Part shown: one piece after another, positions 1-13,819 of the stretch
Layout: each line of letters opens with the position of its first letter
How positions within the stretch are numbered: position 1 is the first letter of the stretch
From: Serilophus lunatus
Lineage: Eukaryota; Chordata; Aves; Passeriformes; Eurylaimidae
Direction of reading: 5' to 3'
DNA: 64,000 bases
NCBI GenBank assembly: GCA_013399895.1
Contig: VXBA01001650.1
Location: forward strand, 283,649-347,648
Translations under genes and position numbers: made by a program
Notes under the pieces: generated by a model
Told to the model about the DNA's origin: nothing
What the model saw: only the letters and a program-made list of their open reading frames with translations
Database searches by the model: none

Positions 1-890
1 AATGTAGGGAGGACTCAGCATAAATCTGAGAATAAAGGAAATTTAATATGCTAAAAAAACATAGAATTTGTAGGCAGGTTAAAGAAGGTGACAGTTTAAG
101 AAATGTATTTGCTAAACAGAGGCATCAGATTTATTTTTAAGTGTGAACTACAGGCAAGTCACCCCAAAGAGGTTTTGAAACATGAGCAGTGCAGTGTTAA
201 CCACTGACAATGCTCAAGTAATTAAAAAACAGGTTTACTTGCAAAAATTAGGTTTTCTTTCAACTAAACACTCCAAAAATGGTCCAAATGGATCCAAATT
301 CAAAGAATCACATATTTGTCTGCTGCCAGCCCTGTGGTTGAGAAAACCCATACTCCTAATTTCCTAAGCCTGGTGAGCACAGAGAAGTTCTGCATTTAAT
401 TTTTTGGCTGCATTTATAATGCATGGAAATATTCAAATGAACCAAGGAGATTCCTAGGCAATCTCTGCTCCCCATCAACCACAGGCAGCTCCCAACCCTC
501 ACCAAGGATGACACCTCCCCAGCCATAAGTGCAGTCATTACCTCCCCACTGCCTCTGGAATGCAGTTCCCTATCTCCTGCTTTGCTCTGCCTCTTGCTCC
601 TTCTTTTGCATGGTGTTATGAGAGATCTAATTCCTGCTGAGAGCAGCTGATGGAAGTCCTTCATTTCAAATAGAAAACTGTGCCTCAAAAGTTGCTGGAA
701 GCATTCTCTGTTAAGAAAAAGTTGTTTTAGAAATAGTCAGAAGCCCCCATTTTTAAGACCTGAGAATATTCAGTATTAAGTTCTGGATTCTTTTTACAGA
801 CAAGCGCTATGAGATCTGCAATGTGTGTCAGGTACTATCACAATGCTTGAGTTGGAAGAAGTCTCTAAAAAAAAGGAAATAGGTGCCCTA

Positions 891-1021
891 TCCCTGGAAA
901 TATTAAGGCCAAGTTGGATGGGGTTGGATGGTCTAGTGGGAGGTGTCCCTGCCCATGGCAGGGGTTGGAGTGAGATGAACTTTAAGGTTCCTTTCCAACC
1001 CAAACCAATCTGTGATTCTGG
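891..1021 (+). mobile_element. CR1 LINE 3'-end fragment
   Basis: Reads in the CR1 sense direction: a TCCCTGGAA start, GATGGTCTAGTGGGAGGTGT, CCCTGCCCATGGCAGGGG, then TTTAAGGTTCCTTTCCAACC and CAAACCAATCTGTGATTCTG, which is the typical CR1 terminus. It is 5'-truncated and diverged (AATATTAAG where GTGTCCAAG is usual), so it is an old copy. Confidence 0.9.
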
Positions 1022-1732
1022 GAAATATTTGTAAATATACCTACCCAAAGAGGGATCCTGCATGTAACAAGTGGCAGCCAGTCTTAAAACCAGCGAGATG
1101 CTTTATGTACAAATATTGCCAGGTTATTTGCTATGATAACTGGTTGCTAATGTAAGAAGCCATTTGGGTATAGAAATATTAATATTAATCAGAGATTAAT
1201 TAGGTATCTGGGAATACTAAAGCTTTTTCTTACCAAACCCAGAAAGACACGAGCTCTGCCTCCAAGGATGGGTAAGAAGACAGGATCTTTGATGACTAAG
1301 AATTGTGTCATTTCACCAAGAGAGTTTGAAGAACACGAAGACTTTGATACAAAAAATGCGAGAGCTGAGACCGATCTCAAAGAGATAAATTGTGACAAAA
1401 TTGAGAACAGAAACTGAGGCAACAAGGAAGCTCCCCACTATTTAAGAAATGAAAAAGCCCAACAGTATGACCAGAGAATGTAAAAAAACAATCACAGACA
1501 TCCCACTTTTGGCAGAAACACTCCCCCCGGCTCACAGAGACGGACCCCTCAGGACCCTTGGGGTTCACCAGGTGGTTCTGAACCATGTGAACCATGAATG
1601 TGGGTGCTCTCCTGAGTGGGAGGTACTTGGCACAGTCATGTCTCAACAATCAGTGGACAATGGATCCACTGCAAGGAAGGATTAACCACGAGGACACCAG
1701 TGCTGGAGTCATGCAGAGCTGCCTGTGCTGTT

Positions 1733-2000
1733 CAGTGGCCTTGGACACTTCCAGGGATGGGGCAGCCACAGCTTCTCTGCCCAACCTTCACAGAGAAGGA
1801 TTTCTTCCCAATATCCCATCTAATCTGGCAGTGGGAAGCCAGTCTGTGTCCTGTCCCTCCATCCCTTGGTCCCAAGTCCCCCTCCAGCTCTCCTGGAGCC
1901 CCTTTAGGGGCTGGAAGATGCTCCAAGGTCTCCTTGGAGCCTTCTCTCGTCCAAGCTGAGCAACCTCAGCTGTCCCAACCTATTTATTAGCAGGCCTGTC
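1733..2000 (-). mobile_element. CR1 LINE fragment, antisense
   Basis: The plus strand reads as the reverse complement of CR1: TTGGACACTTCCAGGGATGG, GCAGCCACAGCTTCTCTG, then the AAGGATTTCTTCCCAATATC block, CCCCCTCCAGCTCTCCTGGA and GGTCTCCTTGGAGCCTTCTC. This covers more of the element's 3' region than most copies in the window but lacks the terminal ATTCTATG-like repeats. Several apparent open frames at 1594-1990 are translations of this repeat. Confidence 0.85.
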
Positions 2001-3017
2001 ACAAATGCTTCACTTAAGTAACCAAAATTACTTGGTATAATAACATTTAGTTAAGATGATTTACCTCTGTTAACATATAAACTATGCAAGTTATCTCAGA
2101 GGGTCAGTGGACACCACTGACCACTCAACACCCAAAACTCTCATGACCTCTGCAAGAGGTGTTTTAGATTTTAACCAATAGTAGGGAGCAGCTTTAACTT
2201 CCAAGAGCAAGTGCCAGCACCAGAACAGAGTTAACTGTGGGCAACCCCCAGGGGGAAAGGCAGGGAAGAGGATGTGGATGCCTCTCCCATCCTCCCCCGT
2301 GTAATGAGGACAGACCATTCAGCAAGGCAGGGCAAAACCTGCAGGAAATACAAATAATGGGAGTCACTATTGAGCCTGAGACAGCATTAAGACTTGGCTC
2401 GTTTCCCTTTTCATTTTAGTGATTTTGGTGATAAAATTACTTGGCTCTGAACACCTCAGAACGCCCTTTTCTGTGCCACATAAGATACTGCCATGTTTTC
2501 CCTTGCTGTGCTTCCCATTCACTTGCACAAATCATCTGTTCTTCTTTTAAATTACGTTCAAATAAACAATGAAAATATACAAAGGGACCTATATTCTCTT
2601 ATTGAGTGATTAGATGCTATCTTTGAACACACAGCCAAAGTCTGACATCCAATCAATCCAAGACAAAAGCTCAATTAGTCCAGATAATGCCCATAAACCC
2701 AGCAGTGCTTTACAAAGAGATGTAAATGGCAGCACCTTCATTTTACAGGGAGAAAATGGAGCTCTGAGGGCAGATGTGGTCAGAGCCCCTCATGGCCAAG
2801 CACCCAGACCCCCTTTATTCCCAGATACTAATTAGTATCTCTTATAACAGTGTTTCTCTAGACCCTAATATTGAACTGTGCTGCAACACATCAACAGGCA
2901 GGAAATATTACCCTGATCCCCTGGAAACAGCTGGGAATTTTCTGTAAGACAACTGAATATACATTCACTCTGCTTATCTGCAAGTTTTGTGAAAAGCTGC
3001 TCTTCTAACTAAAATCA

Positions 3018-3140
3018 AGAATCATTGAGGTTGGAAAAGTCCTCCAAGGATCAAGACCAAACTTTGACTGAATATTACCTTATCACCTAAACCATGGCAC
3101 TGAGTGCCATGTCCAGCCACTAAAATACACCTCTAAAGAT
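3018..3140 (-). mobile_element. CR1 fragment, antisense, diverged subfamily
   Basis: The plus strand begins AGAATCATTGAGGTTGGAAA, followed by AGTCCTCCAAGGATCAAGAC and CACTGAGTGCCATGTCCAGC. This is the reverse complement of the CR1 3' terminus of the subfamily carrying the 'gtgccatgtcc' segment. It is degraded and boundaries are approximate. Confidence 0.75.
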
Positions 3141-3536
3141 TTAAAGAAATAGAAAAAATAGACTCCTACAGATCTTTAAAAATTAAGAAAATATTCTTGT
3201 CTTAGGAAAAAGAAAAATCAAGTTTTGGACAATAACAAAAAATATCTCTACAATTCTCTTTGGTACTCAAAACTGAGGAAAAAAAAAATCAAAATCCAAG
3301 ATTTTATAAGTCTTATCTAATTCAAAAAGTAACTTCAAGAAACAGAAGTTGCTGAATGTAGAACAAGACATAGAAATAGTTGGGCTACAACTGAAGAAAG
3401 ATTTGATACTTAGTGATTATTTTGTGTCCTTTGGTAACACTATCTGCCCTCATGAAAGGACAGCACATACAGGGAAGAAAAACAGGCTACAAGTCCATTT
3501 GCAGATATAAATCCAAACTCTTCCTTCTTACATCAA

Positions 3537-3692
3537 AGAATTGTGGATTCCCCATCCCAAGAATTGTCCAAGGCCAGGCTGGATGGGGCTTGGAGCAACC
3601 TGGGATAGTGGGAGGTGATCCTGCCCATGGCTGGAGGTGGAACTGGCTGAGCTTTAATGTCCCTCCCAACCCAAACCAGTCTGGGATTCAAA
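3537..3692 (+). mobile_element. CR1 LINE 3'-end fragment
   Basis: Sense copy: CCCCATCCCAAGAATTGTCC, AAGGCCAGGCTGGATGGGGC, TTGGAGCAACCTGGGATAGT, then CCTCCCAACCCAAACCAGTC and TGGGATTC. Diverged terminal repeat. The open frames at 3413-3898 on both strands overlap it and are not genes. Confidence 0.9.
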
Positions 3693-4956
3693 GCAGCACA
3701 ACAAGCACCATCAAACATCAAACCCAGGTGTGCACACCAAGACTCAGAGAAAGCCTTTGCTGCCTCAGAAACTCTGCTAAGATCTGACAATCCACATTCC
3801 ACCTCCATCCAGGCAAAACCACTGCAGAAAACCCAGGGAGAGCAGTCAGGCCTTGGCCACACTGCAGCATCCAGGGAGAGCAATGATGGCCGTGGCACAG
3901 GGTGGGCAGACAGAGCACCACAAGGAGCTGCTCAACATTAAAAACAAACTTGGAAAGAAAAGAAAGTGGTTAGTCAGGAGGAGGGAGTAAAATGGCCCAT
4001 AGTAAACAGTCTGGTTCATCAAACAAACAGAGAACATTCCCCATCCTGCAACATGCTGGGGAATTCTCTGAAAGGAAGTGCAGGCTCTCTGCTCTCTGTG
4101 CATTCAGTCAGTGGGGTGGGTGGTGAGAAGCACCAGCTCCCAGGAGGGAATACTGAACCTCTGGAGGCAGCCAGGATGAGCACAGCACGTGGTTTACAAC
4201 GGCAAGGTGCAAATGCACACTCCATTCACCCACACAGTGGGTTTAGAGACTTGCAAAAGTAACTTCCAAACATAAACCCTCCCTCAAGTAACTCTCAGAG
4301 CTCACCAGCTCCTATTTCACAGCGACAAACTGTCAGTGCCTTTTGTCCTGGGTTCCCAAAATAAAAGCTCAGAGCTGCTCAGGGGCTGCATCCTGCCAGG
4401 AGTCCCAGCTCAGCACATTGCGTTACACAGGAAAAGCCTCCACAGGCCTTGGACCTGTGTCTGGGGTTTGAGGAATGTGCAATTAAACTCAGCTCCTAAA
4501 GTGGCAGGAAGGTGGAGGCTGACAATAATACACTCATTTGAAACAGTGCCTTCTCCCCAGCTCTAGCAGACACCAAATTAGAAACAGTTCTGGCAGCGTT
4601 TTGTCTGCTGCTTGTGAAGCAAAAGGGAAGAGACTTGCTAAAATTCAGCTGCCAGGCCTTTGCATTTATCCCAGGTTCAACCACAGGCACCTCTCTGGGG
4701 AATGTCCCTGCACTGGCTTCAGTCAAGAAGAAACAAAGGGCCCAACCAAGGACAGTGCTGAGAGCTCTTCATTCACAAAACCATCCTTTTCTCCATAAAA
4801 TTGTGTGCGATAAGACTCTCAGAACAACTGCCATAAAGCAGCTGCTGGTGGCCACTGTGAACAGAGAATCAGTGCTGACCTTACCTGGACCAGAACTGTG
4901 TCACCACAGTGGGTCAGGTGGGTATGAGAGCCCACATCCCCATTATCATTTGCAGT

Positions 4957-5110
4957 CACAGAATCATGGAATGCCCTGAGTTGGAAGGGACCTACAAGGA
5001 CAATCCAGTCCAGCTCCTGTCCCTGCACAGGACACCCCAACAATCCCACCACGTGCACGAGTGTTGTCCAAACACACCTTGAGCTCTGGCAGGCTGCAAT
5101 TCCCCAGTTC
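4957..5110 (-). mobile_element. CR1 LINE 3'-end fragment, antisense
   Basis: Plus strand shows CACAGAATCATGGAATGCCC, TGAGTTGGAAGGGACCTACA and then a CCAGTCCAGCTCCTGTCCCTG segment with GACACCCCAACAATCCCACC, the reverse complement of the CR1 end. The distal boundary is approximate. Confidence 0.85.
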
Positions 5111-7440
5111 CATGCACTCAACAGTGCAATGTGCTGCCATTGTGGAGATCCTCTAGCAAAAAACCACACATTACTGGAATATCCACACATTTTAGCAGGA
5201 ATTTCCTATTTACTCCCACATCGTGCGCTCTACTTTAGGCTTTCAAACCAGTGTGGCTACACAAAGCTGAACTTTTCCAGAGCAAACACAGCTTCACAGC
5301 AGCAATGCTTTCCCTCTGCATAATGCTGACTATCAAACCAGGCCAGGCAGGCCCAGCAGATTCTGACAGATGCCTAAGGGGGAGAAATTAACCCAAAATT
5401 CAGACAAGCGAGCCTCTGTCTTATTATGCAGCCCGAGGATACAGACTCAGGACTTGACTGAAGAGATTTTTCCTGCAGACTTTCTCCTACAAACTATCTC
5501 TCCATGTTAATAGTGCTTCTGCAGAGCATCTCTGCTCTGCACTGAATGCAATATGACAAACCAGGAGCTCATCACAGCAGCCATCACACAATGCAGTTTG
5601 ATGGGAGAGGCTCAGAGCCTGCTCTCAGCCACCATGACCTTTTCCAGCATTTTTATGGATTCTTGCATATATTTACTAGTGAACACCAAGGCAACAGGAT
5701 AATGAGAGCTACCAGGACTGAACACAGGGCTGTGACCAACAAGTCTGATCCTGCAGCAAGAATTACAGGTGAAGATCAACGGGACCAAGGCTTTGAGTGT
5801 GGACACTTGGAGATGATGGCAGAATGGAAAAACCTGAGGAACAGGAAGGAAAAGTGGAAGAGATAAATCAGAGTGAAAGGAGGTGATACAAGGAAAAACA
5901 GTGATCAAGAACATGTCTGGGTGAGGAGCAGCTTGGAGAGGTTCACAGAGAGATCTTGCTGTATGGAAGCAGTGGGGAGCACAAGGCAATTCAGACAACT
6001 TGCTCCAAGATGAACCCAGGTGTGAGCCAAGGGAGGCACAGAAGCTCATGGGATGGGCACCCAATGGGTCCTCCAAAGCCAGTGTGCATTCCTCAGCTTC
6101 CCACTGCTGCAGGGACAGGGATTCAATGACCCTGAGTGCTCCAGCCAGTCCTACACCACTAATAGCAGAGGTCCCTTCCTATTCTAATGCTGGATTATGC
6201 AAAGGACCATCCAGAACTGCCAAGTCAGGGCTTTGCATTAGGATTGCACAGAGCAGGCTGTGATAAGGCATTAGCTGGACACACCACCCTCATTAACCTC
6301 CTCTCTGAGCTCACTCCCCACCACGCTGGGCACGCAGCTGACACACCAGCCTCCTGCTCTCCCTGTGCTCACACAGCTGAAGCACTGGAAATCACAGGAA
6401 TTCCAGCACTCCTCTGTCCCAGCCAGATCTCCTCAGAGGTGAAGTCTCTGCCTGCAGTGAAGTCATTCTTCTAAGCCAGAGGTCAACGTGGAGATCCCTT
6501 CTGAGGTTACACCAGCTCTGAGGACACGTTTGTGCTCCACATGACAAAGGTTTAACACATTACAATGGACAAAAAGCAGAACATCAACTGAAGAAACACT
6601 CCAGGACCTTACTCCAAAGAGAAGAACTCTTGTAAAAACTCACAACACTTGTACAGACTCTCAAATTCAGGGCACATTTCCAGTCCTGCCTGACTTAATC
6701 TCTTTGAAGAAAACAAGATGCTGTAATATTTGTTTTCCAAGCTGACTGCTGCAGAAGAAACTGCCATGACCCCAAGCAACAAACCAAATCAAACACTTCC
6801 AAAAATACAGTTCCAGCCTGAAAAAGTTTGCTGCACTCTTGGAATGTTTACCACAATAAATTTTGAAGATTACTGGTGGAAAATTTTACTTCAAAAAGGG
6901 TGATTCTGACTGTGTAGCTTATGTTTGAGCTGCTCTTGAGAGTGGGCTGTAAACTTGTAAGGCAATACACATTCCTGAGGGATAACCACATTCAGCTTGC
7001 ACAATAACATTTCAAACATCTCGGAAGAGTAGATGGGTCACTGTGGCCCCACTCTCAGGAGTGACAATAAGGAGAGGAAAGCAGCAACCTGAAGTGCAGG
7101 AGCTTGCAAAGAGCTCCCCATGGAGAGCACCAGACACACACATGGAATTTAATGCCCAGTCCAGGCTGTTCTGGGACAAAACAATTCACATTTGGTGAAG
7201 GCAGCTCCTTGTCCTGCAAAGATTCTGCAGAACCATAAATTCTCATTCTCACTAACCCATGCCAACTGATTTGTAACACAGAGACCTCCAAAATCAGTGG
7301 GTTTGGCATGGAATTTTTTTCCTCAGTGTTACCAGAGCCACTTAGGTCACCGACCTGCCAGCAGCGCAATGTCTCCACAAATGGTCACCAAAGGAACTGT
7401 GCCCACCTCCCCCAGCCCTCCGGGTGCAGGCATTACTTAC

Positions 7441-7546
7441 AGTGGTGTGATGAGAGACACTGCCCCCAATATTGAGGTTTTTGAGGAGCTGTGGAGAGCC
7501 TCCATACTGCCCCGAGATCTGCTTCCTGACTTCTGCAGCCACCGTC
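7441..7546 (-). CDS. DOCK7: DOCK7 coding exon 2 (dedicator of cytokinesis 7)
   Basis: Read on the minus strand, this 106-nt exon encodes TVAAEVRKQISGQY, then GGSPQLLKNLNI, then GGSVSHHTT. This matches the N-terminal region of vertebrate DOCK7 just after its MAERRAFAQKISR start; the first residue (R) is split across the upstream junction. The acceptor is TCGTTGCAG just above 7546 and the donor is GTAAGT at 7435-7440, both strong. DOCK7 is a large DOCK-family guanine nucleotide exchange factor for Rac/Cdc42 in neuronal polarity; its DHR domains lie far downstream, outside the window. Compared with the human protein as I know it, differences are GG for SG and GGS for VGN. An apparent start codon upstream in this frame (7567-7569) is intronic. 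Exon 1 is not seen and is probably in the gap at 16195-16500. Confidence 0.93.
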
Positions 7547-10500
7547 CTGCAACGAGACAGGGACAACATTATCTCTGCAGAAATGCACTCTGCACATCAA
7601 ACAGGCTTCACAGGCATGAAACCAGGCAGGTGCTGGTTGGAATAAGGGTGTCATTGGCCAGTAAGAACAGATCCTGCATAATGAATTCCCAGGAATCACA
7701 AAACTCTCACATATACATGTTCTTAAAGCAATCAATTTTTTTTTCCCCTTTAGTGAACAGCTCTTTTGTGCACATCTGTGGCAATAAAAATGCATGTGAC
7801 CCTGAGCACAAATTAACTTATTCCCAGCAGGCTCTTTCCAATCCCTACCAAGGAAAGCTCTTCTCCAGAGCTCTCCTCACCCCTCAGCAGTTCCCAGCCT
7901 GGTCCCACTCCTGTACTCTGCATTTTTCTCTCTTCCTTATTTTTGGGTTTTGCAGTCACAGAGATGAAGGACTCAGAAACAAACAGCTGGGTCAGAATAA
8001 AAAAGTATTTTCCTTTCCATGTAGGAAAGGTAAAGGTGGGACTATGGACTAGCAGAGGGAACACTGGTCTTGTGGTCTCTGCCAGAATTCCCATTGCTGG
8101 GCAATATTCTCACCAGGAAGGAAAAGTACAGAGCAGCCCTTTCATGGCTGGAGGGTGAACTTCACGCTGTGACCCTCCAGGGGTTTCTATTTTCCCCAAT
8201 AAACCACATTGTCACTGGTAAGGCTGAAAACACAACAGCACAGTAAAACCACCAGAGGGGAGAAGGAAAAGCACAATAGAGAGGGAAATGCTGATAGTCA
8301 AAGACTGTCCTACCAGCCACAGGTCCAGCCCTACCACAGCCATCCCCAATCTCCATCCTGTAGCCCAGCAGGAAGCTGCAGCTCCTCTCAGCATGGATAG
8401 CCAAGCTCCTGAGTATGGTGGAAATGGTTTTGTCCCAAAAGCAAGCAAAAAACACAGATTCCTTCCACAAAAACAACATTTTGCTGTGGCCTGCAGGACC
8501 TCACCAACATGACAGTGCTCCTCTCTAGCAGTCAACAAGCATTTTATTAGTGACAAACCCACTCCCAACCACCATTCACCACAGTGCAGCACTGCCACCC
8601 ACTCTGGCTCCCAGGAAAATGTCCCAGCTCCAAAGAATCTCTGCTGGTGCCTAAAGGAGATGAAGAGGACAAGGACATGGGTGACTTTGTCCTGCTGTAT
8701 CAGTGATCTTTGTAGGAGCAGCATCATGGCTAAACTCCCTCCTGATCTCACCAGGGGAACATGCTGTATCAGTGGATGAGCTGCTAAAATCTTGTCAAGC
8801 AGATGGTTAAACCTCCCCTGAGCAGAACCCTGACACCAGGGTGGGCTCCTGGCTTTGGGATTTGGTGGGCAGGAACAGAGGCAGCTGCTGTCCTTGGAAA
8901 AGAAGGGAACCCTAAGAGGGAACTACCTGGGACAACCCAGCCTACCATGGAGAGCAGATGTTTCCTCAGGCCAGAGGATGGGTATAAGATCAGCTACAGG
9001 AAGCACCATTCTGTCTTTTAAAAAAGTGGACTGAAGGAAAAAAAATAAAGTTTTATGTATTCTGGCTGCAAGAATTCATTTCCTTCATGTCTGCCTTAAT
9101 TCACAGGAGCTGATGTTTTCACTTCTGGAGGGTGGCTTCTGCAAACAGACTGAGCAGCTCCTGCTGAGGACAGACAATATCCAGGAAAAACCATTTCTCT
9201 GCTCCCACAACATGCACAAACACACACACACGTGAGGACAAACCACTCGTGCTGCTGGCACTTGTAGGAAAATTTGGAATGTATTAAAATGGCTGCTTGG
9301 CAAGGAAAACCCCATGCATGTGTGGCTGATGGTTTCAAGGTTTGCCCTCGGGTCGCAGACGGGCTCTGCGTTAAACCAGGCTCTTGCTCAGAGTGTTTTG
9401 TGTCACTCCTGACAATGCACAGAGAAAAATCAGAACCAATGTTCCACCACACAGCACAACACAGGAAAACCTACAAATCCTTCCTCATTTTTGAGAGGCA
9501 TTGCTTCCAGATGGGAGGTACAGGCAGAGGAGGAAACCTGTCCTCAGCCTGGCCGTGCTCCTCATGGTCCCCAGACGTGCTCTGGGATGACTCCAGAGGG
9601 GTTCCCTGTCCTTCCCTCTCCTGCCTGTTGGCCTCAGCTGGGAGCTGTGCTGTGTCTGGAGCACAGCCTGTCACTACACTCCAGCCTGAAGCAGAGACAG
9701 GCTCGGCTGCAATTCCCTTGCTCAGGGGCACCGTGAGTTTCCCTGGATGTGGCTGCACTGCCCGACACCAGGACTGCTGAGAAGGGCATTTGATGCAACA
9801 GGGGAAGAAATGCAGGAAAACAAAAGGTTGCCACGGATCAACTGTGCTGCTGCCCCATCAACAACCCCACTGGAGAGTAAAAATCCCCCTGAAGCACAAC
9901 CACAGAGTCAGAACTGACCCCTCAGGGGGTTTTACCAAGGCACCATCACTACAGCCAGGTCTGCAGCACTCCTGCCTCTCCAGCTTCCACAAGTACCAAC
10001 CCTCTCCCCACAGGGAGTAAATGGATACTGCCTAAACCTCAAAATTCCCTGCAGGAGTCTGCAGAATTCTTTACTCCAAGCCTGCAGTGTAACCCACAGC
10101 CTGGGTTGGCCCCTCCCTGTGTCACTGCATTCACAGAGGTACTGCACACCACCTCCCTACTCAAAGCATCGTGTCTGACATTTAGAAAACATCTCCCACT
10201 GTAACCCGATCACCAAAGGTATTCTGTGGGTAATCCATCTCCCTGTGGTGTTGTGCCAACATTTTCAGGTTCAATATTTCTCCTCACACTCCTTCCCACT
10301 TGCCAGGTTACCCCTCCCAGCCTTCCTTCCAAGGGCAGAATCTTCAGGAAGCTCTGGCTCCCTTGATCTCCCCGAGGGCTCTCCTGTGCCTGTTCCAGTT
10401 GGCAATCACACCTTTTAGCAGCTTCCTCCCCATCAGATAAGGAGCAGAACCTTTGCAGAACCAAATGAGTATTTTCTTATTGAGAAAACACCTCAGCTGT

Positions 10501-10547
10501 CTACTTTTAGGGCTGCTTCCTCACAGAGACTCCCAGTTTCCCTAAAA

Positions 10548-10650
10548 CCAACAGCACCTGGGACAGTGGGAGGTGTCCCTGCCCATGGCAGGGCTGGGAT
10601 GGAGATGAGCTTTAAGGGCCCTTCCAACCCAACCCATTCCATGATGCCAT
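10548..10650 (+). mobile_element. CR1 LINE 3'-end fragment
   Basis: Sense copy beginning near AGCACCTGGGACAGTGGGAG, with GTGTCCCTGCCCATGGCAGG, GAGATGAGCTTTAAGGGCCC, then TTCCAACCCAACCCATTCCATG. Heavily 5'-truncated. Confidence 0.88.
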
Positions 10651-13600
10651 GGACACTCTTGCCTTCTCCTCCTCCACTTCCAAAGGCTGTTTGTCCATGA
10701 CAAACTATTCCTGACTAGTAGTTCATGTTCTGTTCTAACCCTGAACACTATTTCCAGCCATGAGCAATGCTCCCTGAACCAACTTAGATATTACACCAAA
10801 CCCAAGCAGAAAAATCAATCTCAAAATAGTCTCCAAAAGTAAAAAAAAAAAAAAATCAAACCAATTTTGGTGAGGCAGAAGAGCCATTAAAGCTTTGATA
10901 ATTAAAAGGACAAATAAAAACCTGCCTCTTTAATAACTATCTAATACTCAACATGTAACCTGGGATCCTCAGACAAACATTCCAGTTAATTACAGCTCAC
11001 AGCCTCTCCAGTGTCTGTGTTTAAAGTACATCTTCCCCAGCCCCTTCCTTTCTGACCTTCTCCACTGGTTAATTATTGTGTGTCCATGTGCTTCACACAG
11101 AAAGAAGAAAAAAAAACAACAAAGGAGAGTTTAAAAATTCCCCTTGGAACTGGCTTCTAAGGCAAAACAAAACTGGTCATTCTCAAGGTACTCTGAGCTG
11201 CAAATACCAAAATGAAACCATCTGTCTGCACTCCCATGGTTCTCCACTACACACAGAAATCACTTCAGTTTCTATGTGGCCTGCCTGGTCAAAACCAAAA
11301 ACTGTCTTGTGGTTTGTTTCTTTTTTAATTCTTTTTTAGCTGAAGCAATGCACTGGAAACACAAGTTCTTCTTTTTGCCTTCCCCAAAAAAGCCTCCCCA
11401 AGACGTGCCTGGTTATGCCAAGCAGGGTTAAGAACTCTTCCCTTTCTCAGCAAAGGTAGGTCAGGACACAGCCTTGGGATCACCCACGGTGTGATTTGAG
11501 GAAGCCTCTCTTTTCCACAGCCCTCCCGAGTTGGAAAGAACAATGCAAATTGTTCCTCCCCATCCTCTAATCACAACGCTGTCACTCCTGCCCATTCCTC
11601 ATCTTGTGTGTCACGTGCAGTGACTGCACACTCAGGGAGCCTTTGCCTCTTGAGAAAGACAGCCTGGCACAGTGAGGCATCTGTGCAAGCAAAGCTGCTT
11701 GTTCTCCCCCAGAGCAGAGAAAACTGCATTTACACATCATTTACTTTTTAAAGCGAGAGCACCACCCTCCTCAGCCGGCTCACTGCACATGGCTGGAGGC
11801 ATCCCTCCCCCTTGGATGTGAAGTGCCCAAGGCCAGTGGCAGTGCCAGGCTGTGTCTGTGCTGCTGCTGCAGTGACATGACCTGTCCCTGTGTCCCTGTG
11901 CTCCAGCCAGGCGTGAGCCACCACGGAAGGAGGGATGAGGGAACCTGCTGGAGGGAGAGCTCTGCCCTGGACTCAGCCTTCCTCCTAAACCCGAGCTCCT
12001 GTTTCCTTCTCCTTGGGGAAATGGGTTTGATTTACAGCTCAGGAAATACCCAGCCTGGTCCTGAACTGCTGCAGGGCACGTGTGGGTTCTTAAATTAACA
12101 CAGATGAGCAATGAGACGTTCCCTCTTTCCTCACCATTGATTAAAAGAGAAAACACCACACAACGCTGCCTGTGGTGCTCTCCTGATAATATTTGATTAT
12201 TATTGCTGAAACGTCAGCCCTGGGCTGCAGGGAGGGAATGGAGCTCCCAGCATACCTGACTGGGAACATCACCACAGGACTGGATCCTGCAGGACAGCAA
12301 AGTCACATCTCATGCTAAAAACCCAACCAAAGGGAGCCTTGCACGGAGAAGCAGCTCTGTAGAGCTGCTGAGCCCTGGGGATGAAATGCTGTCCCTGCCT
12401 TCTCCCTTGCTTTAAGCAGCCAGGGATTTTCTTGGGCTTCCCAGCGCACTGTGGCTCCCACACGAGGCATCCAGGGCAGCTGAACAGGGACAGCCAATGT
12501 GAGAATGGGAAAGGGCTGCTCTGAAATTCCTCCTAAAAATCCTTTCAAAGTATCCATCACAGTGTTTTGACAATGCAAGTGGCATCTGGATGTGGGAAGA
12601 GAATAAACTGTGATGAATACCCTGCTGTGACCCCCCCCCATTTCTGTCCCAACTCCTGGAAGGCAGTGACAGCTTTGCTGTGGGTTCCAGTGGGTGCAGG
12701 TTTCACACCCTCCCAGTTTACCCTGAGGCTGGGCTGTCAGCCTTCCTGACACATCCTTCAGGCAAAGCAGAAGGGCTCTAAACAGAACACAAATGTAAAT
12801 TTAGCCTCCCCAAGTCCCCTTTTGCAGCACCCCCTTGGTGTGAAGGGAGCGGCAGCAGACACGAGATGCCAGCTCTGAACGTGGTGAACACGAGTGTTTT
12901 CCCCTCAGTTCAAAGCATAAAGACAAGAAGCTGTGATTGCTCCAGAAATCTGTCCCTACACAGTGTAAGAGCCCTGGGTGAAGGGGAATCTCCAAGTCAC
13001 TGAATGTCTGCCAGCCAGGGCTCTGCTGAAGACCCCCCAGCCCCAGACAGCAGCTCCTCAGGGCACCGTGGGGTCCCTGCTCTCATGGAAGCACCTTGGA
13101 AAGGGCTGGACCCACGAGGTGAAAACAGTGTTCTCCAGACTCCATCAAGAGCTGGGGACAGGAAAACTGACAATTCTTAGGGAAGGAATGCAAAGCAGTG
13201 GTAAAAAAATTAAAAAAATCATCACACTGTGGGCTTTGTGTGAGGCTGAAACAAACAGTAAAATAAAGGGTAAGGCAGGTCTGTTGTTCCAAGTCAGAAG
13301 GATCCTCTTTAACTGTGGAAAAGCAAAAGTCTTTCCAAGGAAAGACACCTTCAAAGTGGCAATGGTCTGGCCAACAAAGCAGTTCTGGATTCCCTGGAAT
13401 CCCAGGATGGTCCAGAAGCAATAACAAGGTACTGAGACAGGGGCTCCTAGGAAAGGCTACGTGAGTCTGCATGAACTGTGTTTATTGTGTGATGTTTAAA
13501 TGGTGACTTTTCCTCTTTTGCTGTATTTGAACTCTAAAAAACCTACACCCCTTTTCCTCTGTCTGCCCCTGGAAAGACAGGAGTGCTGGGATAAAACACA

Positions 13601-13819
13601 CTTTAATTCCTGGGACATTTGGGAACTCAGAACTGACCTTCTGGAGGTGGGGTTTCCACTTTCCAGTTCTCTGCTAAGCGGCCCCATATCCAGAAAATGT
13701 ACTGGGAATGTGAACTGGACCAGGTGATGGGGTCAGTGCTCAGTGTAGAACAGCCCCAGAGGGGCCACAATACTGAACACCCTGCTGAGAACAGCCTTAA
13801 ACTGCCAGAAGGGAAGGAA

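Larger units (their letters stand above)
1..7440 (-). other. DOCK7: DOCK7 intron 2 (partial), no exon recognised
   Basis: This stretch follows DOCK7 exon 2 in transcription direction and should be the beginning of intron 2. I looked on the minus strand for the next expected coding block (the acidic segment after the HHTTV region in vertebrate DOCK7) and did not find it, so the intron probably runs off the window edge. It contains five CR1 fragments listed separately and otherwise unremarkable AT-rich DNA. The open frames here are short, lack family resemblance and often lie on CR1 sequence, so none is annotated. Confidence 0.6.

Noticed and set aside
1594..1990. Overlapping 121- and 124-codon open frames
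   Set aside because: They lie mostly on an antisense CR1 fragment.
7297..8052. 251-codon plus-strand open frame
   Set aside because: It runs antisense over DOCK7 exon 2 and its intron, has no domain, and its length is explained by sparse stops opposite the coding exon.
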